A stretch of DNA of 64,000 bases from Cochlodiniinecator piscidefendens. Lineage in GTDB: Bacteria; Pseudomonadota; Alphaproteobacteria; Rhodobacterales; Rhodobacteraceae. Below are positions 46,046 to 54,198 of the stretch, in pieces. The notes beneath the pieces were generated by a model. The model was not told the origin of the DNA. It was given only the letters and a program-made list of their open reading frames with translations, and made no database searches. Location of the stretch: the NCBI RefSeq assembly GCF_011326755.1, contig NZ_JAAOIE010000001.1, positions 336,344-400,343 on the forward strand. Reading direction: 5' to 3'. Numbering within the stretch: position 1 is the first letter of the stretch; each line of letters begins with the position of its first letter. Both the position numbers and the translations under genes were made by a program.

Positions 46046-46073
46046 GGAAATTCGCGGAAAATTCCTAGAAATT
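46046..46073 (+). repeat. Phased GGAAATT repeats upstream of the sensor kinase
   Basis: GGAAATT (46046), GGAAAATT (46056) and AGAAATT (46067) follow each other at 10-11 bp, that is one helical turn. They lie between dctP and the kinase start, so they are candidate sites for the NarL-type regulator. Confidence 0.45.
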
Positions 46074-46100
46074 AGGTCGACTCATAAGGACGTTCCCGCA

Positions 46101-47549
46101 GTGGGCCAGGAAGAATCACATATTTCGGCAGCAAAAACAGGTAAAACACGCCGTTTTTCGTTAAACTATGGGCAGAAAATATTCCTGCTTGCGACTTTGC
46201 CGCTAATCTTTGCTGTGACTGCAATCGCGTTCCTGGTGGCAGCCCAAGCCCGCCTATTGGCAGAACGTGAAATTGCATCTCTTCAGACTCAACTTATTGA
46301 TGCAAAGAAAGCAGAGCTGCAAAACTATATGTCTATCGCGCGAACTGCATTCATCAATATTTACGGGCGTGCAGCACCTGACGACGAAGAAGCGATGCTT
46401 GAGGTGACACAAATTTTGTCTTCCATGATTTATGGAAGAGACGGTTATTTCTTTGTCTATGATTATGATGGCAATAATCTGGTCAGTCCCAGAAGAACGG
46501 AAATGATTGGGCGCAACTGGTCTGGGTTGCGAGACAGCGAAGGCACGTCCGTCATCGACGAACAAATACGCATCGCGCGATCAGGTGGCGGATACTTTAG
46601 CTATCTCTGGCCCAAACCCTCAACAGGTGAAGATGCGCGTATCGTTACTTTTGTGATTGGGCTTCAAGATTGGCGTTGGGTCGTGGGAACGGGTGTTTTT
46701 ATCGATGACGTTCTTGAAACTGTCGCGACCGCCCGCGCCGAAGTTGAAAACCGTATCCGAAAGACCTTTTTATACATTGGCGCGATTACACTGGCCGCGC
46801 TGCTTCTTGTTTTCCTATCCGGTCTCTTTATCAATATCAGAGAACGCCGTCTTGCTGACGCAAAGCTCAAGAAACTCACGCAGCGTATTATTGACACCCA
46901 AGAAGAAGAGCGCGGCAGGGTTGCGCGTGAATTACATGATGGGATCAGTCAGATCCTTGTCGGGGTTCGATATGCGCTTGAACTGGCGCGGCGCCGTTTA
47001 TTGAAAGGTGACCCGAAAACCGGGAATTCGCTTGATACTGGGATTTCGAACCTCAACGGAGCCATTCAAGAGGTACGCCGTATCAGTCGTGATTTACGTC
47101 CGGGTGTCTTGGATGATCTTGGGCTTGGCCCTGCCCTAAAATCGCTCACGACGGAATTTTCAAACCGGACGGGTATCGAAATGGATTTCCAAACCGTGGT
47201 GTTTCGCAACAGATTGGATGGCGAAGCCAAGATCGCCCTTTATCGCGTTGCGCAAGAAGCCCTCACCAATATCGAACGCCACGCTGATGCGACCTCCGTT
47301 TCCGTACATTTGTTTGGGCATCGCAAAGGTGCAACAATGCAAATCACTGATAACGGCCAAGGGATCGTTCAGGTGCAGCAAACAACGCGCAGCAACTCTG
47401 GTTTGGGGCTACGGAATATGCAAGAACGTATGGAACAATTAAACGGTAGCCTCGACATCAACAGCACAAAGACTGGAACGTCGATCATAGCCCAAGTGCC
47501 ATTGTCACGATTGCTTCCGCCCAAACCGTTAGGAAAAATGATCCCATGA
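46101..47549 (+). CDS. Cache-domain sensor histidine kinase (NarX/DegS class)
   Basis: Senses an external solute and phosphorylates the response regulator that follows. The start is GTG at 46101 with AAGGA ten bases upstream; a start at 45924 would use the promoter region as code and has no ribosome-binding site. 482 residues: first membrane helix ~24-46, periplasmic single Cache domain (SMIYGRDGYFFVYDYDGNNLVSP), second helix ~225-245, HisKA_3 with REEERGRVARELHDGISQ-like box (His279) and a C-terminal HATPase (DNGQGI, GLGLRNMQERM). It probably detects the TRAP substrate. Confidence 0.9.
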   Translation: MGQEESHISAAKTGKTRRFSLNYGQKIFLLATLPLIFAVTAIAFLVAAQARLLAEREIASLQTQLIDAKKAELQNYMSIARTAFINIYGRAAPDDEEAMLEVTQILSSMIYGRDGYFFVYDYDGNNLVSPRRTEMIGRNWSGLRDSEGTSVIDEQIRIARSGGGYFSYLWPKPSTGEDARIVTFVIGLQDWRWVVGTGVFIDDVLETVATARAEVENRIRKTFLYIGAITLAALLLVFLSGLFINIRERRLADAKLKKLTQRIIDTQEEERGRVARELHDGISQILVGVRYALELARRRLLKGDPKTGNSLDTGISNLNGAIQEVRRISRDLRPGVLDDLGLGPALKSLTTEFSNRTGIEMDFQTVVFRNRLDGEAKIALYRVAQEALTNIERHADATSVSVHLFGHRKGATMQITDNGQGIVQVQQTTRSNSGLGLRNMQERMEQLNGSLDINSTKTGTSIIAQVPLSRLLPPKPLGKMIP

Positions 47550-48193
47550 CTCCAGAAGCAACACGCGTTTTGATTGTTGATGATCACCCGATGGTCGCAG
47601 AAGGCATTCAGTCCATTTTAGAAACTTACGACGACCTATCTGTCGTTGGAACGCTTTCGAACGGGCAAGAGGCAATCGATCAAGTCTGTGCTTTGAACCC
47701 CGATGTTATTCTGCTTGATCTCAATATGCCTGGCGTCACCGGACTCGCTGCAACAGAACTGATTTTGGAAAAAAAGCCAAACATCCGTATTCTGATTTTA
47801 TCGATGCATGATAGCCCTGAGTATATTTCAATTGCACTTAGTCATGGTGCCAAAGGCTACCTGCTGAAGGATGTGCCAACCGACGAAATCAAAATCGCCA
47901 TAGATAAAGTCATGCAGGGTGATCAATACCTCTGTACGGGTGCAACGCAATCATTGTCTCCTAAAACGCAAGACGGGCGTGAACCTCTGACATGTCGCGA
48001 GCAAACTATTTTGCTGGAACTAGCCCAGGGAAAGTCAAACCGCCACGTTGCTGAAGATTTGAATATTTCGGTACGCACCGTTGAAACGCACCGTAAAAAC
48101 ATCAAACGCAAACTTGGCATCAGTTCAACCGCTGGTTTGACCAGATATGCGCTTGAGCATGGGGTGCTTCAAGGAACAGGTGGCGGCGTTTAG
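47546..48193 (+). CDS. NarL/LuxR-type response regulator
   Basis: 215 residues: receiver domain with phospho-acceptor Asp58 in VILLDLNMPG and switch Lys in GYLLKDV, then a LuxR-type HTH (LTCREQTILLELAQGKSNRHVAEDLNISVRTVETHRKNI). It overlaps the kinase by four bases. Expected to control the divergent TRAP operon. Confidence 0.93.
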   Translation: MTPEATRVLIVDDHPMVAEGIQSILETYDDLSVVGTLSNGQEAIDQVCALNPDVILLDLNMPGVTGLAATELILEKKPNIRILILSMHDSPEYISIALSHGAKGYLLKDVPTDEIKIAIDKVMQGDQYLCTGATQSLSPKTQDGREPLTCREQTILLELAQGKSNRHVAEDLNISVRTVETHRKNIKRKLGISSTAGLTRYALEHGVLQGTGGGV

Positions 48194-48319
48194 CCTTCCT
48201 ATTTGTGAATCACTCTGCGCTTCCTCCTGAGATTTCCAAAAATATGCTGGATTTGCAAAATTACGCAACTTTCGAAAAGAAAAACAGCACTTCACGACAG
48301 AAAAATCCCAAATTCCCTG

Positions 48320-48348
48320 TTGACGCCCCTCTATTGGACTCATAAGTT
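48320..48348 (+). promoter_or_regulatory. Promoter of the ilvIN operon
   Basis: TTGACG (48320-48325), 17-bp spacer, TAAGTT (48343-48348). Transcription would start near 48355, about 20 bases before the leader peptide ATG, as attenuated operons need. Confidence 0.65.
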
Positions 48349-48374
48349 CCCCAGACAAGCAAAGGACCTCTGAT

Positions 48375-48422
48375 ATGACAAACCTCGTCGTCATTCTAAA
48401 TCGAAAGCGCATGGGCCGGTAA
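48375..48422 (+). CDS. Leader peptide of the acetolactate synthase operon
   Basis: A 15-residue frame, MTNLVVILNRKRMGR, with AAGGA about ten bases before its ATG. Codons 4-8 read Leu-Val-Val-Ile-Leu, the three end products of the pathway. It lies between a good promoter and a Rho-independent terminator upstream of ilvI. Stalling here when charged tRNA is low would decide which RNA fold forms. Confidence 0.85.
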   Translation: MTNLVVILNRKRMGR

Positions 48423-48449
48423 CGGAAATCCAAAATAATCCCCATGCGC
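48407..48449 (+). promoter_or_regulatory. Antiterminator stem of the ilv attenuator
   Basis: GCGCATGGG (48407-48415, inside the last leader codons) pairs perfectly with CCCATGCGC (48441-48449). The right arm shares C48449 with the terminator stem and abuts it, so both folds compete. A ribosome at the leader stop codon would mask the left arm and favour the terminator; one stalled at codons 4-8 leaves it free. Confidence 0.7.
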
Positions 48450-48475
48450 CCCCGACTAAGAACCGGGGGTTTTTT
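48449..48475 (+). terminator. Attenuator terminator before ilvI
   Basis: CCCCCG / CGGGGG stem with a 9-nt loop and six T, 46 bases before the ilvI start. Together with the leader peptide it forms a transcription attenuator. Confidence 0.85.
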
Positions 48476-48521
48476 ATTGCTTAAAAATACGCCCAAATGG
48501 GCACGGTAAACGGAGAGTAAA

Positions 48522-50276
48522 ATGACACGGCAGATGACCGGCGCAAATATGATCGTCCAAGCTTTGAAAGACCAAGGCGTGGACACAGTCTTTGGCTACC
48601 CCGGCGGCGCTGTGCTACCGATTTACGATGCGATTTTCCAACAGAATGACATCCGCCACATTCTGGTTCGTCATGAACAAGGCGCTGTTCACGCTGCCGA
48701 AGGCTATGCGCGCTCTACCGGTAAACCCGGTGTTGTTTTGGTAACATCTGGCCCCGGAGCAACGAACGCAGTAACCGGTTTGACGGACGCGCTTTTGGAC
48801 TCCATTCCATTGGTTGTTTTGACGGGTCAGGTTCCGACATTCATGATAGGCACTGATGGCTTCCAAGAGGCTGATACCGTTGGCATCACCCGCCCCTGCA
48901 CCAAACACAATTGGCTGGTTAAAGATACGGACAAACTGTCTGGTGTTATCCATGAGGCATTCCATGTTGCGACCTCTGGCCGTCCGGGCCCGGTTTTGAT
49001 CGACATTCCCAAAGATGTTCAATTTGCAAACGGCACCTACACCCCTAAGGGCAAAGTTGCGACAGGCCACTACAAACCAACTGTAAAGGGCGATATCGCG
49101 GCGATCACTGAATTGGCTGAAATGATTGAAAAGGCCGAACGCCCTATCATTTACTCAGGTGGCGGCGTCATCAACTCTGGCAAAGGTGCAAGCCAACTGC
49201 TGCGCGAATTGTCCAACGAAACTAATTTTCCAATCACATCCACATTGATGGGATTGGGCGCCTATCCTGCCTCTGGCGACAATTGGGTTGGCATGTTGGG
49301 CATGCATGGTCTTTACGAAGCAAACATGGCGATGCACGACTGCGACTTGATGATCAATATCGGTGCACGTTTTGACGACCGGATCACAGGTCGTTTGGAC
49401 GCCTTTAGCCCGAATTCAAAGAAGGTTCACGTTGATATTGACCCCTCTTCGATCAACAAAGTTGTTCATGTTGATTTGCCGATCATTGGCGACGTAGGCC
49501 ATGTGCTTGAGGATCTGCTGAAAGTTTGGAAATCACGTGGTCGCAAAACCAACAAAGGTGCTTTGCAGCAGTGGTGGTCTCAGATCAACGAATGGCGTGC
49601 AAAGAAATGCCTAAGCTACACGCCGTCCGAAACCATCATCAAACCACAATACGCATTGGAACGCCTCGAAGCGCTGACCAAAGGCATGGATCGCTACATC
49701 ACAACTGAGGTGGGTCAGCACCAAATGTGGGCCGCGCAGTATTTGGGTTTTGAAGATCCAAACCGCTGGATGACGTCAGGCGGATTGGGCACCATGGGTT
49801 ACGGCCTGCCTGCATCTGTTGGTGTTCAAATCGCGCACCCTGATGCACTGGTTGTGAACGTTGCTGGCGAAGCGTCATGGTTGATGAACATGCAAGAAAT
49901 GGGCACAGCCATTCAGTACCGCGCCCCGATCAAACAGTTGATCCTGAACAATGAACGCTTGGGTATGGTGCGCCAGTGGCAAGAATTGCTGCACGGTGAA
50001 CGCTATTCCCACAGCTGGTCTGAATCTTTGCCTGATTTTGTTAAGTTGGCCGAAGCTTTTGGTTGCAAAGGTATTCGCGTTTCTGACCCGTCTGAACTGG
50101 ATGCCGCTATTCAGGAAATGTTGGACTACGATGGTCCTGTGATTATGGATTGCCTCGTGGAAAAACACGAAAACTGTTTCCCAATGATCCCATCGGGCGC
50201 TCCTCACAACGAAATGCTTATGGGCGACGCGTCAACCCAAGACGCCATCGGTTCCACCGGCGCGGTTTTGGTTTAA
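48522..50276 (+). CDS. ilvI: Acetolactate synthase large subunit
   Basis: Thiamine-diphosphate enzyme that makes acetolactate or acetohydroxybutyrate, first step of Val/Leu/Ile synthesis. 584 residues; FGYPGGAVLPIYDA, the cofactor Glu in LVRHEQGAVHAAEGYAR, FAD-binding middle domain, and the metal motif region AGEASWLMNMQEMGTA...LNNERLGMVRQWQ. The metal-site Asp of the usual GDxS is Glu here (GEAS), which I believe is common in alphaproteobacteria. GGAGA precedes the ATG. Confidence 0.97.
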   Translation: MTRQMTGANMIVQALKDQGVDTVFGYPGGAVLPIYDAIFQQNDIRHILVRHEQGAVHAAEGYARSTGKPGVVLVTSGPGATNAVTGLTDALLDSIPLVVLTGQVPTFMIGTDGFQEADTVGITRPCTKHNWLVKDTDKLSGVIHEAFHVATSGRPGPVLIDIPKDVQFANGTYTPKGKVATGHYKPTVKGDIAAITELAEMIEKAERPIIYSGGGVINSGKGASQLLRELSNETNFPITSTLMGLGAYPASGDNWVGMLGMHGLYEANMAMHDCDLMINIGARFDDRITGRLDAFSPNSKKVHVDIDPSSINKVVHVDLPIIGDVGHVLEDLLKVWKSRGRKTNKGALQQWWSQINEWRAKKCLSYTPSETIIKPQYALERLEALTKGMDRYITTEVGQHQMWAAQYLGFEDPNRWMTSGGLGTMGYGLPASVGVQIAHPDALVVNVAGEASWLMNMQEMGTAIQYRAPIKQLILNNERLGMVRQWQELLHGERYSHSWSESLPDFVKLAEAFGCKGIRVSDPSELDAAIQEMLDYDGPVIMDCLVEKHENCFPMIPSGAPHNEMLMGDASTQDAIGSTGAVLV

Positions 50277-50284
50277 GGTGACAA

Positions 50285-50833
50285 ATGAGAAACTTATTTG
50301 CAGCTTTTAGCGTAATTTCAGTCCTATCAGGCTGCGGTTTCGTTGAGAAAGAAAATTTTTTTCCATTGGGCAGCGAAGCTAGGACTATTGCTGCATCCGC
50401 AGAACTATCACAACGCTTCTTTTCGAATTCCACACGAGTTTCGCACAACAACTTTCGCCACGGTACACAATATGAATACCACGCTCCTGATGGAACGACT
50501 TATCTTTGGTACCCCGGAAACAGAAGTATTGTGATGGGCCAATGGAAGGTGGAAAGAACGAGAGATGGCGACAACACTCTTTGCTATCTTTACGGGTCTA
50601 GCAGCTTCAACCCTGTTACGAGACAGTACGGAGGAAATTGGGAGTGCCGCAAAATTACAAGCCTCGATGTAGCGGGTGATGAGACGATCAAAGGCGACCC
50701 ATTTTCACTTGAAACCGGAAATATACCCTTTGTCATGGAAGGTACATCCTATTACTCCCCTTCGGAAGTAATGGAATTCCTTGGGAAATCAATAAGTGAA
50801 ATTGACTACATTACCAACATCGAGGAGTTATAA
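50285..50833 (+). CDS. Unrecognised lipoprotein gene between ilvI and ilvN
   Basis: 182 residues with a short signal and lipobox LSGC (Cys17), so an envelope lipoprotein. The mature part has Tyr/Trp-rich strands (GTQYEYHAPDGTTYLWYPGN, MGQWKVER) and two Cys about 20 residues apart (LCYLYG, WECRK) that could form a disulfide. It starts eight bases after ilvI and stops one base before the ilvN ATG, so it is transcribed with the acetolactate synthase genes. Its sequence gives no link to amino acid synthesis. Family not recognised. Confidence 0.8.
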   Translation: MRNLFAAFSVISVLSGCGFVEKENFFPLGSEARTIAASAELSQRFFSNSTRVSHNNFRHGTQYEYHAPDGTTYLWYPGNRSIVMGQWKVERTRDGDNTLCYLYGSSSFNPVTRQYGGNWECRKITSLDVAGDETIKGDPFSLETGNIPFVMEGTSYYSPSEVMEFLGKSISEIDYITNIEEL

Positions 50834-50834
50834 A

Positions 50835-51395
50835 ATGTCTGCACTTCGACTTAAAAAAGGCGCCTCAAAGAAATCGGCGTATGATCTCAAAGACCCAAAT
50901 GCTGATGTCATCGAAACCCATACGTTGGCGTGTATCGTTGACAATGAGGCTGGCGTTCTAGCCCGTGTCATCGGCCTGTTTTCTGGACGTGGATACAATA
51001 TAGATAGCCTCACTGTCGCTGAGATCGATAAAGAAGGTCACATGTCTCGTGTGACCATCGTGACCACAGGCACCCCTGCAGTGATCGAACAGATCAAAGC
51101 GCAGCTGGGTCGTATTGTTCCGGTTCATGAGGTTCACGATCTCACCGTTGAAGGTGACTCTGTGGAACGTGAGCTCGCGCTGTTCCGTGTACACGGCACA
51201 GGTGATCACCGGGTTGAGGCTCTGCGTCTTGCGGATATCTTCCGTGCGAATGTCGTAGATTCCACATTGGAAAGCTTCGTGTTTGAACTGACCGGAACAC
51301 CGGACAAAATTGACGCCTTTGCCGATCTCATGCGGCCATTGGGCCTTGGCCGTATTGCGCGCACTGGTGTTGCGGCGCTATCGCGCGGCAAATAA
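50835..51395 (+). CDS. ilvN: Acetolactate synthase small (regulatory) subunit
   Basis: Feedback-sensing subunit, 186 residues from the ATG at 50835 (GAGGAG at 50822-50827). The N-terminal ACT domain reads HTLACIVDNEAGVLARVIGLFSGRGYNIDSLTV, with the valine-site Asn/Gly pattern, followed by the C-terminal ALS_ss_C domain (RVEALRLADIFRANVVD, ELTGTPDKIDAF). It completes the holoenzyme with the ilvI product. Confidence 0.95.
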   Translation: MSALRLKKGASKKSAYDLKDPNADVIETHTLACIVDNEAGVLARVIGLFSGRGYNIDSLTVAEIDKEGHMSRVTIVTTGTPAVIEQIKAQLGRIVPVHEVHDLTVEGDSVERELALFRVHGTGDHRVEALRLADIFRANVVDSTLESFVFELTGTPDKIDAFADLMRPLGLGRIARTGVAALSRGK

Positions 51396-51401
51396 ATAAT
51401 A

Positions 51402-51431
51402 GACCTGCCGCCGTGCTGCAAGCGGCAGGTC
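51402..51431 (+). terminator. Hairpin after ilvN
   Basis: Perfect 10-bp stem GACCTGCCGC / GCGGCAGGTC with a 10-nt loop, six bases after the ilvN stop; no T run follows. Confidence 0.65.
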
Positions 51432-51432
51432 C

Positions 51433-51471
51433 AGCCCCTTTCATTAAGAAGAGTGGCGACCGAAAGGGGCT
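51433..51471. terminator. Second hairpin between ilvN and the EF-hand gene
   Basis: Perfect 10-bp arms AGCCCCTTTC / GAAAGGGGCT around a 19-nt interior, directly after the first hairpin. It lies between convergent genes and could end transcription from either side. Confidence 0.5.
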
Positions 51472-51478
51472 AACTCAC

Positions 51479-51721
51479 TTAACTTTCAAAGGGCGGAATG
51501 ATCCCGGTATCGACCGCGTTCAACATTTCCTGTTCGCTTAGTAGACCATTATTGTCTGTGTCTGCTTGGATAAACACCTCTTCAGTCAAATCTGGCAAAA
51601 CGGCCTGAAGCTCTGAAAAGGTAATTACCTCATCGCCATTTGTATCCGCAACATGCCCGGCAAACGCGGGAAGAGTTGCAAAAAATGTGATCGCGGTAGC
51701 GTGAGTGATGATCTGTTTCAT
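51479..51721 (-). CDS. Secreted EF-hand protein
   Basis: 80 residues from the ATG at 51721 (GGAAAGGA in front); the longer frame to 51856 has no signal. Signal peptide of ~20 residues (cleavage after AFA), then two EF-hand loops, DTNGDEVITFSEL and DTDNNGLLSEQEM, each with the 1-3-5-12 acidic pattern. Probably binds Ca2+ in the periplasm. Target unknown. Confidence 0.82.
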   Translation of the reverse strand: MKQIITHATAITFFATLPAFAGHVADTNGDEVITFSELQAVLPDLTEEVFIQADTDNNGLLSEQEMLNAVDTGIIPPFES

Positions 51722-51968
51722 TTGGTGTCCTTTCCTTATGTTCCACGATTTATTCGCGTGAACATGGGCCACCATCCAAGTTTCGACCGATTGGTCTAGC
51801 AGAACGCACAACACCCCCGAAACAAGGCATAGCCGTGCCGCTTTGGGTTGAACCACTGTGCGACTGCACGCCCATGCAAATGCTAAAACCCGCCGATGGC
51901 GATAACTCGCGCGCGCGAAACGGGCAAAATCGCAAAAATCTGCTTAAATACACAATTCCTGTCGTCTT

Positions 51969-51997
51969 TTGACATTCAAAGTCGCTGTTTGAATACC
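51969..51997 (+). promoter_or_regulatory. Candidate promoter with internal operator for the Rieske oxygenase
   Basis: A consensus -35 TTGACA (51969-51974) is followed at once by the perfect inverted repeat TTCAAA-N7-TTTGAA (51975-51993), which fills the spacer; AATACC (51992-51997) is a poor -10. A protein bound there would block the promoter. The rest of the 332-bp gap 51722-52053 shows no gene. Confidence 0.45.
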
Positions 51998-52053
51998 CAA
52001 TCTCAAAACTAAACACTAGTGTCGGGTTTAAATCGCAACTTTGGAGATTCTAC

Positions 52054-53217
52054 ATGGCCACTGATCTAAGTGTTGTAAGGCAGCCCATCGAAACCGCGAA
52101 CGGGCTTTCAAATGATCATTACATCGACCCCGTCGTTTTTGAAGAAGAACGCCAGGCGGTGCTGTTTAATTCTTGGTCGGGCCTCGCTACAGCCGCAGAA
52201 GTTCCCGAACTCGGCGATGCAAAACCAGTTGAGTTTTTAGGCGTCCCACTTTTGTTGATGCGTGGCAAAGACAACGTCGTCCGTGTTTTTCAAAACACCT
52301 GCCGTCACCGCGGCATGATCCTAGTCAGTGAACCAAAAAAAATCGAAGGCGCGATCCGGTGCCCCTATCATAGCTGGTGTTACAGCCACAAAGGCGCGTT
52401 GGTTTCGACACCTCATGTTGGTGGTGCAGGTCATAACACTCACGAAAACATTGACCGCGACACGCTCGGGCTTACTGAAATTCCGAGTTATATCTGGCGT
52501 GATATTGTTTTCGTCAACATATCCGGTGACGCTGATCCCTTTGAAGTTGTACATGCTGAACTTCTTGAACGCTGGAAAGAATTTGACAGCCCCCATTATC
52601 ATGGCGGCGCAGACAGTACCTTCACACTTCCGGTTAAAACCAATTGGAAACTTGCGGTCGAAAACTACTGCGAAAGTTATCACCTTCCATGGATTCATCC
52701 GGGTCTAAACAGTTATTCCCGGCTCGAAGATCATTATAACATCAACCAATATGGACGGTTTTCCGGCCAAGGCACCTATGTCTACCGCCAGTTGACCAAT
52801 GACGCTGGGGATGTATTTCCTGATTTTCCCGGCCTGTCGGAAAAATGGAATACCGGTGCTGAATACATCACGGTTTATCCCAATGTTCTTCTGGGCGCCC
52901 AGCGTGATCATGGGTTTGCGATTATCCTTGAACCTACAGCTTTGGACGAAACCAAAGAGCACGTTCACCTGTACTACGCCAGCCAAGACACCGATGACGA
53001 ACTCCGTGCAAAAAACACGGTTCAATGGCGCGAAGTCTTTGAGGAAGATGTATTCGTCGTTGAGGGTATGCAAAAAGGCCGTCATGCCCCGCATTTCGAC
53101 GGTGGGCGTTTTTCACCAGCAATGGATGCTCCAACACATTGCTTCCATGATTGGGTTGCCAGCCGCATTCAAATCCACCGCGAACAACAACAGGCAAAAT
53201 CACAGGCCGCCGAGTGA
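52054..53217 (+). CDS. Rieske non-heme iron oxygenase alpha subunit
   Basis: 387 residues. The Rieske cluster ligands are CRHRG and CPYHSW (C-x-H-x17-C-x2-H) near residues 83-105; the mononuclear iron site is in ENYCESYHLPWIHPGL with the D/E, His, His set. No ferredoxin or reductase gene is adjacent, so electrons must come from elsewhere. The pattern fits ring-hydroxylating or quaternary-amine oxygenases; the substrate cannot be set. GGAG precedes the ATG. It overlaps the next gene as GTGA. Confidence 0.88.
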   Translation: MATDLSVVRQPIETANGLSNDHYIDPVVFEEERQAVLFNSWSGLATAAEVPELGDAKPVEFLGVPLLLMRGKDNVVRVFQNTCRHRGMILVSEPKKIEGAIRCPYHSWCYSHKGALVSTPHVGGAGHNTHENIDRDTLGLTEIPSYIWRDIVFVNISGDADPFEVVHAELLERWKEFDSPHYHGGADSTFTLPVKTNWKLAVENYCESYHLPWIHPGLNSYSRLEDHYNINQYGRFSGQGTYVYRQLTNDAGDVFPDFPGLSEKWNTGAEYITVYPNVLLGAQRDHGFAIILEPTALDETKEHVHLYYASQDTDDELRAKNTVQWREVFEEDVFVVEGMQKGRHAPHFDGGRFSPAMDAPTHCFHDWVASRIQIHREQQQAKSQAAE

Positions 53218-53438
53218 GCCGAGATTTAGAAGATCAAATCTTAGAAGCCCATGCTCAACACGATCAAATGTCTCTGGTCACTTTGTATCAGAAGGCCGGG
53301 CGAATTGCTGAACAAGATGGTGATATAGATGCTGCTTGTTTCTTTTGGACGCATGCCTATGTGTTCGCATTGGAACAAGCGCATCCGGCGCGCGACGACC
53401 TACATGCGCGATTGGTCACATATGGGCGCGAAACCTAG
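53214..53438 (+). CDS. Small helical protein coupled to the Rieske oxygenase
   Basis: 74 residues from GTG at 53214, overlapping the oxygenase stop by four bases (GTGA). The sequence is helical with a repeat-like pattern (SLVTLYQKAGRIAEQDGDIDAACFFWTHAYVFALEQ), similar to a single TPR hairpin. A partner or stability role for the oxygenase is inferred from coupling only. Confidence 0.72.
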   Translation: MSRDLEDQILEAHAQHDQMSLVTLYQKAGRIAEQDGDIDAACFFWTHAYVFALEQAHPARDDLHARLVTYGRET

Positions 53439-53483
53439 GGTGACTGCCGGCGAACCGGCAGCACTCCTCCCCTCTCATAACAT

Positions 53484-54086
53484 TTAGGCGGCTACGAGTT
53501 CCGCCATACGTTCTGTTGGCATACTCAAAACAGCGTATCGACGTCCGTCACCGTCATTGTGGTAAGGTTCGCCGATGCGGCTCGCATCATACCCAAGCTG
53601 ACGCAATGAACGCACCAACGATGGACGGGTCAGTGCAATCAGTTCGCTAGCTCCGCGTTTGCGGGCCGTTTTGGCAAGGCCGTCAACGATCAAGGACAGG
53701 CATTCCGCGCGCTCACCCCCGCGCAACCTGTCAGACACAACAAGCCGCGTACATTCCCAAACACGTTTGGTCGCAACTTCGCCTTCCATTACCCCCTCGG
53801 GTATTGTTCCGAGTTTACCTGATACAGCATCCCGAAGCATGTATGTGTATTCCCCCCAAGAAGAGGTCGTTGGCATCGCACGCGCGCCACCTACCACATA
53901 CCCATTTTTCAATACCAACGAATAATGCGCGAGTGGATTATCGTATTGATCCATCTCAACCGTATCATTGTGTGGGATATCCCAGCCTAGCGTGTCGACG
54001 AAAAAGTACTTTCTGAGGGCTAGGTAATCAAAAAAAGCTGTTCCAAATTGATGCATATTCGACAAGTCAAAGGTGATATTTTCCAT
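53484..54086 (-). CDS. luxI: Acyl-homoserine-lactone synthase (LuxI family)
   Basis: Makes an N-acyl-homoserine lactone from SAM and acyl-ACP. 200 residues with the invariant set in place: Arg25, Phe29, Trp35, Asp46, Asp49, Arg69, Glu111 and Arg114 (ALRKYFF, EMDQYDNP, GGARAMP, WECTRLV). AGGAGAG precedes the ATG. It lies 112 bp downstream of luxR on the same strand. The acyl chain cannot be read from sequence. Confidence 0.92.
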   Translation of the reverse strand: MENITFDLSNMHQFGTAFFDYLALRKYFFVDTLGWDIPHNDTVEMDQYDNPLAHYSLVLKNGYVVGGARAMPTTSSWGEYTYMLRDAVSGKLGTIPEGVMEGEVATKRVWECTRLVVSDRLRGGERAECLSLIVDGLAKTARKRGASELIALTRPSLVRSLRQLGYDASRIGEPYHNDGDGRRYAVLSMPTERMAELVAA

Positions 54087-54130
54087 TGTTCACTCTCCTA
54101 TATGGAGATTGAATTAGAAACCGATCACAA

Positions 54131-54197
54131 TTTTTTGTTAACGATAATATTCACGCATAACGGGAAAAAAGATTTGATTATATTCTTTTTGGTTAAC
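54131..54197. repeat. Direct repeats upstream of luxI
   Basis: TTTTTTGTTAAC (54131-54142) and TTTTTGGTTAAC (54186-54197) are near-identical and 55 bp apart in the luxR-luxI gap. The second is part of GGTTAA-N7-TTAACC. Possible regulator sites for luxI. No classical 20-bp lux box was found by eye. Confidence 0.4.
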
Positions 54198-54198
54198 T

